Assembly: GCA_005883295.1 (NCBI GenBank)
Contig: VAWV01000119.1
Location: forward strand, 1-9,678
Direction: 5' to 3'
Length of the DNA stretch: 9,678 nt
Source: Actinomycetota bacterium
Lineage (GTDB): Bacteria > Actinomycetota > Thermoleophilia > Solirubrobacterales > Thermoleophilaceae
In this document: positions 1-5,074 of the stretch, one piece after another
How the letters are laid out: each line of letters begins with the position of its first letter
How positions within the stretch are numbered: the first letter of the stretch is position 1
Position numbers and translations under genes: made by a program
Notes under the pieces: model-generated
The model's input: the letters and a program-made list of their open reading frames with translations, nothing else
Told to the model about the DNA's origin: nothing
Databases searched by the model: none

Positions 1-60
1 TTTGCGCAGTGTCCGGTTCGGGCCATCTCGAGGCTGCGGCGCATCGGCCCGCGGCGTCAT
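1..60 (-). CDS. Possible 5' end of a further ORF downstream of the aldo/keto reductase (cut by left edge)
   Basis: An ATG on the minus strand (complement of 58-60) begins 5 bases after the stop codon of the aldo/keto reductase. It stays open for 20 codons to the window edge, reading MTPRADAPQPRDGPNRTLRK. The upstream GGTGG-rich sequence (the end of the reductase) could serve as a weak ribosome binding site. Spacing of this kind is typical of co-translated genes. The peptide is too short and too disordered in composition to name a family. In DNA this rich in G+C a 20-codon open frame is expected by chance fairly often, so the call rests on position rather than content. The alternative is plain intergenic sequence. 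Confidence 0.35.
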   Translation of the reverse strand, partial: MTPRADAPQPRDGPNRTLRK

Positions 61-65
61 CGGTC

Positions 66-896
66 TCACCACCACTTGCGTTCGAGGGCGCGATCCGTGC
101 CGCCGGTCTCGTCGAGCGCGTCGAGCTGTGCCATGTCCTCGTCTGACAACGTGAAGTCGAAGATCTGCGCGTTTTCCTCGATGCGCTCGCGGTGCGTCGA
201 CTTGGCGATCATGGGAAGCTCGCGCTGCACGCACCAGCGCAGCAGAATCTGCGCGGGTGTGCGCCCGGCGCGCTGCGCAACCCGGCTGACGGTCTCGTCG
301 GAGAGGTGCCGGCCGGTTCCGAGGGGGCTGTAGGCCTCGAGCGCGACGCCCTGCTGGAGGCACGCCGCGAGCAGTGTGCGCCGGTGTTTGAACGGGCTGA
401 ACTGCACCTGGTTGACGGCCGGCGCGATGCTGGCTGCAGCCATCAGCTCCCCAAGTTCGCTGACGCTGAAGTTGGAGACGCCGATCGAGCGGGTGTAGCC
501 AAGCTCATGAGCGCGCTCCATGCCCGGCCAGGCCCAGGTCGGACCGGCCTGAGGCCAGTGGATGATGTAAAGGTCCACCTGGTCGACGCCGAGCCGCCTC
601 AGGCTCTGCTCGAGTTCGGCGGCGGGGTCCTCGCGTGCGGGATAGAACTTGGTGGTGACGAACACCTCGTCGCGCGGGACGCCACTGTCGCGCAGCGCGC
701 GCCCGACGCTCTCCTCGTTGCCGTACGCCTGGGCCGTGTCGATGTGTCGATATCCGAGCTCGAGCGCCCAGCGCACGGCATCGATGCACTCCGGTCCGTT
801 TGGCACCTGCCAAACACCCAGCCCGAGCATCGGTATCCGATTTCCGTCTGCGAGCACCCGGGCGTGCCCGTCTGCGGTCAGGTCGCCGGTTGCCAT
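66..896 (-). CDS. Aldo/keto reductase, AKR5 / 2,5-diketo-gluconate reductase (DkgA/B) type
   Basis: A 276-aa cytosolic NADPH-dependent carbonyl reductase, the usual length for a single TIM-barrel aldo/keto reductase. The family tetrad is visible: Asp53 and Tyr58 in HIDTAQAYGNE, Lys83 in TTKF, and His113 in IIHWP. The GVSNFS motif (139-144) and the cofactor-binding region around AKSTHRERIEEN (231-242) are in place. Relatives reduce 2,5-diketo-gluconate, methylglyoxal and assorted aldehydes or ketones; the natural substrate cannot be read from the sequence. The ATG start is fixed by a strong AAGGAG site (complement of 903-908), six bases upstream. It is transcribed away from the 155-aa hypothetical gene and may be followed by another ORF 5 bases downstream. 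The tetrad is intact, so the protein should be active. Confidence 0.93.
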   Translation of the reverse strand: MATGDLTADGHARVLADGNRIPMLGLGVWQVPNGPECIDAVRWALELGYRHIDTAQAYGNEESVGRALRDSGVPRDEVFVTTKFYPAREDPAAELEQSLRRLGVDQVDLYIIHWPQAGPTWAWPGMERAHELGYTRSIGVSNFSVSELGELMAAASIAPAVNQVQFSPFKHRRTLLAACLQQGVALEAYSPLGTGRHLSDETVSRVAQRAGRTPAQILLRWCVQRELPMIAKSTHRERIEENAQIFDFTLSDEDMAQLDALDETGGTDRALERKWW

Positions 897-902
897 GGCC
901 GT

Positions 903-908
903 CTCCTT
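903..908 (-). promoter_or_regulatory. Ribosome binding site of the aldo/keto reductase
   Basis: The minus strand reads AAGGAG six bases before the ATG. This is a near-consensus Shine-Dalgarno sequence and supports the 276-aa start. Confidence 0.75.
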
Positions 909-989
909 TGATCGATGGAAAGGGAGTGATCTACCACGAAGGCTCCCGAGGCATCATCGTGCGATCCCCCACCAACTCCACCTGGGCGT

Positions 990-1005
990 AGCCGGTATGA
1001 CGGCT
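990..1005. promoter_or_regulatory. Inverted repeat in divergent intergenic region, possible operator or hairpin
   Basis: AGCCG (990-994) and CGGCT (1001-1005) form a perfect 5-bp inverted repeat around a six-base centre. A flanking GCG/CGC pair would extend it to 8 bp with one bulged T. It overlaps the -35 half of the candidate promoter for the 155-aa gene. That position would suit a repressor site, but short repeats are common in G+C-rich DNA. Confidence 0.25.
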
Positions 1006-1026
1006 CGCGCGGTTCCGAAATATGGT
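997..1026 (+). promoter_or_regulatory. Candidate sigma-70-type promoter for the 155-aa hypothetical gene
   Basis: ATGACG (997-1002) and TATGGT (1021-1026) each match four of six consensus bases, with an 18-base spacer. Transcription would start near 1033 and leave a leader of about 30 bases carrying the AGAGGAG ribosome site at 1051-1057. It is the best pair I can see in the 165-base divergent gap, which holds nothing else recognisable apart from the inverted repeat and the ribosome sites. No convincing minus-strand promoter was found for the reductase. Confidence 0.33.
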
Positions 1027-1061
1027 CGCCCCGCATCTAACACCCGAGCGAGAGGAGAACC

Positions 1062-1529
1062 ATGACCGGCAAGACCGACTTCGCGCCCGAGGAGTGGGAG
1101 CTCGTCCTCCAAGGGCCGCCGAGCGCTGGCCTGATCGTCGCCACCGCGCAGCGCGGAGGAACGCTTCGGGAGAGCGTCTCGATCGCGAAAGCGTACGTCG
1201 AGGCGCGCCAGCACCACGGCGAGAGCGAGCTGCTCGACGAGATCGTCGCGAGCAGGCCGGAGATCGACCACACCCGCTACCGCTCGGTGGAAGAGCTGAA
1301 GGAACACGGGCTGCAGCACCTCCGTGACTCCGTCGCGCTGCTCGCGCGAAAGGCGACCCCCGAGGAGGTCGACGAGTACAGACAGTTCGTCCTGAACCTC
1401 GCCGACAAGGTCGCCAACGCCCACCGGGAAGGCCCTCTCGGTCTGAGCGGCGAGCGCGTGAGTGACGCCGAGCGTGCGGCTATCGACGAGATCGCCGGGG
1501 CGCTTGGCACGGCAAACCCTGCGGCCTGA
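1062..1529 (+). CDS. Conserved hypothetical protein, soluble, probably all-helical
   Basis: A 155-aa protein with an ATG start preceded by AGAGGAG (1051-1057) at good spacing. It has no signal peptide, membrane segment or cysteine. The N-terminal part (7-50) holds FAPEEWELVLQGPPSAGLIV and a following helix with an RGGTLRES turn. The middle (55-97) is amphipathic and rich in Glu, Leu and Arg. The segment 99-120 (TPEEVDEYRQFVLNLADKVANAH) and the acidic tail helix (134-149, SDAERAAIDEIAGALG) resemble the helical repeats of TerB-like proteins. I regard that as a loose resemblance, not an assignment. It looks like one of the small actinobacterial proteins of unknown function. It stands alone, divergent from a reductase and convergent with a monooxygenase, so context gives little hint. 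That it is a real gene is well supported by codon usage and ribosome site. Confidence 0.85.
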   Translation: MTGKTDFAPEEWELVLQGPPSAGLIVATAQRGGTLRESVSIAKAYVEARQHHGESELLDEIVASRPEIDHTRYRSVEELKEHGLQHLRDSVALLARKATPEEVDEYRQFVLNLADKVANAHREGPLGLSGERVSDAERAAIDEIAGALGTANPAA

Positions 1530-1538
1530 CGACCGTTC

Positions 1539-1565
1539 CACCGCCTATCGGAGCCGCCCGCGGTG
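1539..1565. terminator. Weak hairpin between convergent genes
   Basis: CACCGC (1539-1544) pairs with GCGGTG (1560-1565) across a 15-base loop, in the 60-base gap between the hypothetical gene and the monooxygenase. It lies shortly after the plus-strand stop and is followed by ATTCTTGTT, a loosely T-rich stretch. It could act on either strand, but the long loop and short stem make this a low-confidence terminator. Confidence 0.25.
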
Positions 1566-1589
1566 ATTCTTGTTAGGTCGGGCGAGTAG

Positions 1590-2738
1590 TCAGCCGCGGC
1601 CGATCGCTGACTCAAGACGGCGGCTCACGATGACCGCCGGGGTCGCGCGCAACAGCGCATTCCGCGTGCGCTCGGCGACGGGTCCCTTGACGTCCGCGAG
1701 CTTCGCCATCTGCCGCGACTGCCTGACGACCGCAGCGGCTCGGCGGCGCCGGCGCCGCTCGTAGCGCGCGAGCGCCGCGGCGGGGCCGTTCCCAGCGCGA
1801 AGCTCGTCCGCGATCAGCAGCGCGTCCTCGAGCGCCTGGCATGCCCCCTGGCCGATGTTCGGCATCATCGGATGGGCGGCGTCGCCGGCCAGCGTCACGT
1901 GACCGGCGCTCCAGCGGCGCGCCGGCCGACGATCGAAGAGGGCATTGCGCAGGATTGCTCGTGCAGGTGTCGCTTCGACCACCTGAGAGAGCGGTGGATC
2001 CCAGTGCGCGAATGCCTCGATGAGCGCGGCTCGATCTTCTTCGGGATCGGCTGGTCCGTGCTCCGGCGCGCGCCAGCCGGCGAACCAGTAGACGTGGTCG
2101 CGTCCCATCGGCAGCAGCCCGAACAGACGACCCTCGCCCCAGTACTCGCCCACCGGGATCTGCCTGACGAGCTCATGGGGCAACTCGACGGCCGCGCGCC
2201 AGGCGACCGCACCCGACGCCCGCGGCTCCGAGGCGCCGACCAGCTGCCGCCGAACAACCGATCGCAATCCGTCGGCTCCGATCAGCACGTCCGCCCGCTC
2301 CTCCCGCCCGCCGGCGAACCGCAGCGTCACCTCGCCGTCTCGCTGTTCAAACGAGTCGAGCTCGACGCCAAGCGAGACCGACTCTGCGCCTACGGCGGCG
2401 ACGAGCGCCTGCTGCAGCGGACCGCGTCCAACTACGAGCATCGGCGCTCCGACGCGCTCAGCGATCCGCCGGGTTGGGATCGAGGAAAGCCGGCGCCCGC
2501 GGGGATCGAATAGCCCGATCTCCTCCGGCTCCGCGGCGCTCGCGCGAACGTCGTCGAGCAGGCCCAGCCGCCGCAGGCTGCGAGTCCCATTCGGCCACAT
2601 CGCGAGGCCCGCGCCCAACGGGCGCAGCTCGGACGCACGCTCGTACACGTGCGCCTCGATCCCGGCGCGGCGCAGCGCAAGCGCGCTAGCCAGCCCACCG
2701 ATGCCCGCGCCCGCGATCGCTACACGGATTGAGCTCAC
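1590..2738 (-). CDS. FAD-dependent monooxygenase, group A flavoprotein hydroxylase (urate/salicylate hydroxylase-like)
   Basis: A 382-aa flavoprotein of the PHBH-fold family, which uses NAD(P)H and O2 to hydroxylate aromatic or heterocyclic substrates. Three family motifs are present. The Rossmann GAGIGG lies at 10-15, with Glu33 placed to bind the adenosine ribose. The DG motif GADGLRSVVRR lies at 154-164. The GD motif is at 285-286 in LAGDAAHP, followed by MMPNIGQGACQALEDA (291-306). Length matches the single-component class. Overall pattern is closest in my memory to HpxO-type urate hydroxylase and the zeaxanthin-epoxidase or salicylate-hydroxylase-like proteins, so the substrate is uncertain. 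The start is a GTG; an in-frame TAG lies five codons upstream, so no longer start is possible. The upstream AGGT is only a weak ribosome site. There is no membrane segment. A run of six arginines near residue 328-333 coincides with a DNA palindrome. Confidence 0.9.
   Translation of the reverse strand: MSSIRVAIAGAGIGGLASALALRRAGIEAHVYERASELRPLGAGLAMWPNGTRSLRRLGLLDDVRASAAEPEEIGLFDPRGRRLSSIPTRRIAERVGAPMLVVGRGPLQQALVAAVGAESVSLGVELDSFEQRDGEVTLRFAGGREERADVLIGADGLRSVVRRQLVGASEPRASGAVAWRAAVELPHELVRQIPVGEYWGEGRLFGLLPMGRDHVYWFAGWRAPEHGPADPEEDRAALIEAFAHWDPPLSQVVEATPARAILRNALFDRRPARRWSAGHVTLAGDAAHPMMPNIGQGACQALEDALLIADELRAGNGPAAALARYERRRRRRAAAVVRQSRQMAKLADVKGPVAERTRNALLRATPAVIVSRRLESAIGRG
1743..1758. repeat. 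16-bp perfect palindrome within the monooxygenase gene
   Basis: GCGGCGCCGGCGCCGC is its own reverse complement. It lies in the codons for the arginine run of the monooxygenase. It is made wholly of G and C and is most simply explained by CGC/CGG arginine codons, but it is longer than most chance palindromes here. Confidence 0.6.
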
Positions 2739-2813
2739 CGACCTGGCGTGCTACCCCACATGGTCATGCAGGCATCGCCGCGGCGCGCGCTGAGATCCCG
2801 CCGCTGATGTCGC

Positions 2814-2820
2814 GGAGGAA
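2814..2820 (+). promoter_or_regulatory. Ribosome binding site deciding the GTG start of the beta-helix protein
   Basis: GGAGGAA lies with its GGAGG core 8 bases before the GTG at 2827, the ideal distance. It is 26 bases from the in-frame ATG at 2845, too far to serve it. That ATG has only a weaker GAGAAG (2831-2836). This favours the GTG start, although the N terminus it adds is acidic. Confidence 0.6.
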
Positions 2821-2826
2821 GTTGCA

Positions 2827-4527
2827 GTGCGAGAAGATGATCGCATGACGCGGTACGTGGGCAGGACCAGGCCAAAGCGGCGCGGCGGGTATGCCGTCGC
2901 GCTCGCGATCGCGTGCGCGGCCTTGGCCTGCGCGGCCGCCGCGCCGGCGCAGGCGCGCGTGCTGCGCGTGGGCACGTACAAGGGGGTGAAGGGCCACTAT
3001 CACTCGATCCAGAACGCCATCGACGCCGCGCGCCCGGGGGACTGGGTCCTCGTCGGGCCTGGCGACTACCACGAGCGCGCCGATCGGGTTGACGGGATCC
3101 GCTGGGACACGCCCGCCGGCGTCGTGATCAATACGCCCCGCATACATCTGCGCGGCATGCAACGCAACCAGGTGATTGTCGACGGGACCAAGCCGGGCGC
3201 GCCGCGGTGCAGCCGCGGTGCAGCCGACCAGGACTACGGCGTCAAGGGCTCGGACGGCAAGCCGCTCGGACGCAACGGCATCCTGATCTGGAAGGCCGGC
3301 CACGTCAGCGTCGAGAACCTCAGCGTCTGCAACTTCCTCTCCGGCGCCGACAGCTCCGGGAACGAGATCTGGTGGAACGGCGGCGACGGCTCGGGCAAGA
3401 TCTTCCCGCTCCACTTCCGGGGGGCGTACCTCAACGCGACCAGCACCTACTACAAGAACGATGCGACCGCCGCCGGCTACGGGATCTTCTCGAGCAACGC
3501 GAGCGGTGGCAAGTGGAACTGGACGTACGCCAGCAACATGGCCGACTCCGACTACTACATCGGGGCCTGCGCGCAGGCGTGCGACCAGGTCGTGAACCAC
3601 GCCCACGCCCAGTACTCGTCGCTCGGCTACTCGGGGACGAACGCCGGCGGGCGCCTTGTGATCAAGAACTCCGAGTTCGACCACAACTCCGACGGCTTCG
3701 ACACCAACAGCCAGAACAACGACGACCGACCGTCGCCGCAGACCGGCCTCTGCCCGGGCGGCGCGACGAGCCCGATCACCCACACGCACTCGTGCTGGGT
3801 CTTCACCCACAACTACGTCCACGACAACAACAACCCGAACGTCCCTCGCACCGTGCCGGCGCCGACCGGCACCGGCGTGTCGGTCGCCGGTGGGCGCGAC
3901 AACACGATCATCGACAACCGCTTCGTGCACAACGGCGCCTGGGGTGTCGTGTTCGTCCCCTACCCCGACGTCGGCAACCCGCCGCCCGGCGCGAACTGCC
4001 AGGGCGGCATCCAGACCGGCACGCCGCCGAACAACGTGTGCCTCTACGACGACTGGGACAACGCGCTCCTCCACAACAGCTTCAAGCACAACGGGTCGTT
4101 CGGCAACGACACAAACGGCGACATCGCCGAGATCACGTCCACCGCGGCGCCGAGCAACTGCTACCGCGGCAACGTCGAGGCCGGCGGCGGCCAGGTGACG
4201 ACCTCACCGTCGGGCCTGCAGCAGAGCAAGCCCACCTGCGGCGGCACGGTGCCACCCGACTCCAACCCGTCCTTCTTCAACCAGATCGCCTGCGACTCAG
4301 CGATCTTCGCCGGGATCGTCCCGGGTACGAGCGGGTCAACGTGCCCGCCGGGCGCGAACTACCCACAGCGGACCAAGGTCGTGATGCCGGCATTGCCGCA
4401 CTCGGGGCTGCGGACGATGCCAAAGCCGTGCCGGGGCGTGCCCGCCAACCCCTGGTGCCCGTCCGCCGGTGGACACAGAGGACACCACAAGCACCTGTCT
4501 CAGCAGGGCGAAGACTCAGGCACATAG
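2827..4527 (+). CDS. Secreted right-handed parallel beta-helix repeat protein
   Basis: A 566-aa exported protein of the pectin-lyase-like beta-helix fold. The N terminus has a basic stretch (RTRPKRRGG, about 13-21), a hydrophobic core (YAVALAIACAALACAAAAP, 22-40) and an AQA-R cleavage site near residue 43. There is no proper lipobox, so it should be released rather than lipid-anchored. The segment YHSIQNAIDAARPGDWVLVGPGDY (58-81) is the usual opening of NosD/DUF1565-like helices. Asn-rich rungs follow, for example VIKNSEFDHNSDGF (278-291), TIIDNRFVHNGAWGV (360-374) and ALLHNSFKHNG (413-423). The mature part has 14 cysteines, an even number, suggesting disulfides. The tail is His- and Gly-rich (548-566). 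Such folds serve polysaccharide lyases, hydrolases and structural surface proteins; no catalytic set is identifiable, so activity is unknown. GTG 2827 is preferred on its ribosome site, while ATG 2845 (560 aa) gives a more typical signal peptide. Confidence 0.9.
   Translation: MREDDRMTRYVGRTRPKRRGGYAVALAIACAALACAAAAPAQARVLRVGTYKGVKGHYHSIQNAIDAARPGDWVLVGPGDYHERADRVDGIRWDTPAGVVINTPRIHLRGMQRNQVIVDGTKPGAPRCSRGAADQDYGVKGSDGKPLGRNGILIWKAGHVSVENLSVCNFLSGADSSGNEIWWNGGDGSGKIFPLHFRGAYLNATSTYYKNDATAAGYGIFSSNASGGKWNWTYASNMADSDYYIGACAQACDQVVNHAHAQYSSLGYSGTNAGGRLVIKNSEFDHNSDGFDTNSQNNDDRPSPQTGLCPGGATSPITHTHSCWVFTHNYVHDNNNPNVPRTVPAPTGTGVSVAGGRDNTIIDNRFVHNGAWGVVFVPYPDVGNPPPGANCQGGIQTGTPPNNVCLYDDWDNALLHNSFKHNGSFGNDTNGDIAEITSTAAPSNCYRGNVEAGGGQVTTSPSGLQQSKPTCGGTVPPDSNPSFFNQIACDSAIFAGIVPGTSGSTCPPGANYPQRTKVVMPALPHSGLRTMPKPCRGVPANPWCPSAGGHRGHHKHLSQQGEDSGT
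3201..3222 (+). repeat. 11-bp tandem duplication inside the beta-helix gene
   Basis: GCCGCGGTGCA occurs twice head to tail (3201-3211 and 3212-3222) and continues with GCCG. The unit is not a multiple of three, yet the frame is intact on both sides. It encodes part of PRCSRGAAD. It is either a chance repeat of G+C-rich codons or an old slippage compensated nearby. Confidence 0.6.
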
Positions 4528-4584
4528 CGCCGGGCTCACAAGGGTTTAGGACCTCGACGATGCCGGCCACGTAGCTCGGCGGAC

Positions 4585-4609
4585 CGCGAGGAGGTATTAG
4601 GTCCTCGTG
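4585..4609. terminator. Hairpin at the convergent end of the beta-helix and small membrane protein genes
   Basis: CGAGGA (4587-4592) and TCCTCG (4602-4607) pair perfectly around a nine-base loop. A G-T and a C-G pair extend the stem to eight. The stop codon of the minus-strand gene lies in the loop, and the structure is about 60 bases past the stop of the beta-helix gene. The absence of a T tract makes intrinsic termination uncertain. The rest of the 69-base gap shows nothing else. Confidence 0.35.
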
Positions 4610-4971
4610 CCCGTTTGCTCGAGCTCCGTGTCGGTGAGCTCCGCCGCCTCCTCGCGCCGCGCCACATCGGTCGGGGCGGGCTTGTCCCGATCATGAGCCA
4701 GCAGCGAACCGACCGCGCCCAACACAACGAGCGTGACCAGGACATGCACGGCGACAGCGATGGCCAGGAACCACCAGCTTCCCGTGGCGAGGCCGATGAC
4801 GGCCCCGACGACCGCGAACGTGCCGAAGCTGACAGCGAGCAGCAGCCGGTTGTTGCCTAGAGGGAGCCGCCGCCGGCCGGGATGCTCGAGGGTGTCTTGC
4901 CGGACGGCGACCGCGCGCTCGGCCCGCCGCAGGATCTCGCGGTTTCGCTCCAGTTCTTCAGAAATGACCAT
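4597..4971 (-). CDS. Small two-helix membrane protein of unknown function
   Basis: A 124-aa protein. Residues 1-35 form a charged amphipathic helix (SEELERNREILRRAERAVAVRQ) that could be a coiled coil. Two hydrophobic segments follow: NRLLLAVSFGTFAVVGAVIGLA (about 41-62) and WWFLAIAVAVHVLVTLVVLGAVGSLL (about 66-91). The cytoplasmic tail is acidic and Thr/Glu-rich (96-124). The frame opens further upstream to a GTG at 5028. I chose the ATG at 4971 because the AAGGAGG ribosome site (complement of 4985-4991) falls inside the longer version; the GTG at 4974 is equally possible. I do not recognise the family. It diverges from the MFS transporter, with about 100 bases between starts, which hints at shared regulation at most. 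The hairpin-like topology is the kind seen in small envelope or regulatory proteins. Confidence 0.72.
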   Translation of the reverse strand: MVISEELERNREILRRAERAVAVRQDTLEHPGRRRLPLGNNRLLLAVSFGTFAVVGAVIGLATGSWWFLAIAVAVHVLVTLVVLGAVGSLLAHDRDKPAPTDVARREEAAELTDTELEQTGTRT

Positions 4972-4984
4972 CACGAGACAACCG

Positions 4985-4991
4985 CCTCCTT
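4985..4991 (-). promoter_or_regulatory. Ribosome binding site deciding the start of the small membrane protein
   Basis: The minus strand reads AAGGAGG, a full consensus. The GTG at 4974 follows after 10 bases and the ATG at 4971 after 13. Either is more likely than the GTG at 5028, which would place this sequence inside the coding region. Confidence 0.6.
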
Positions 4992-5074
4992 CCGTGCGGG
5001 TCACGTCCGTCGCACCCGGCGGAAACACCCCATAACGCCCTACAACCGGCGCGGCATCCGCCAGTATCGAGCCG

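Noticed and set aside
192..911. 239-codon plus-strand frame opposite the first aldo/keto reductase
   Set aside because: The opposite strand encodes an intact reductase with all four catalytic residues and a strong ribosome site.
2764..4089. 441-codon minus-strand frame opposite the beta-helix gene
   Set aside because: Its translation is a Val/Ala/Arg/Asp-rich shadow typical of G+C-rich antisense frames, while the plus strand has a signal peptide and beta-helix rungs.
3207..4574. 455-codon plus-strand frame overlapping the beta-helix gene
   Set aside because: It is Arg/Gln/Pro-rich shadow coding in the +1 frame and lacks a plausible start signal.
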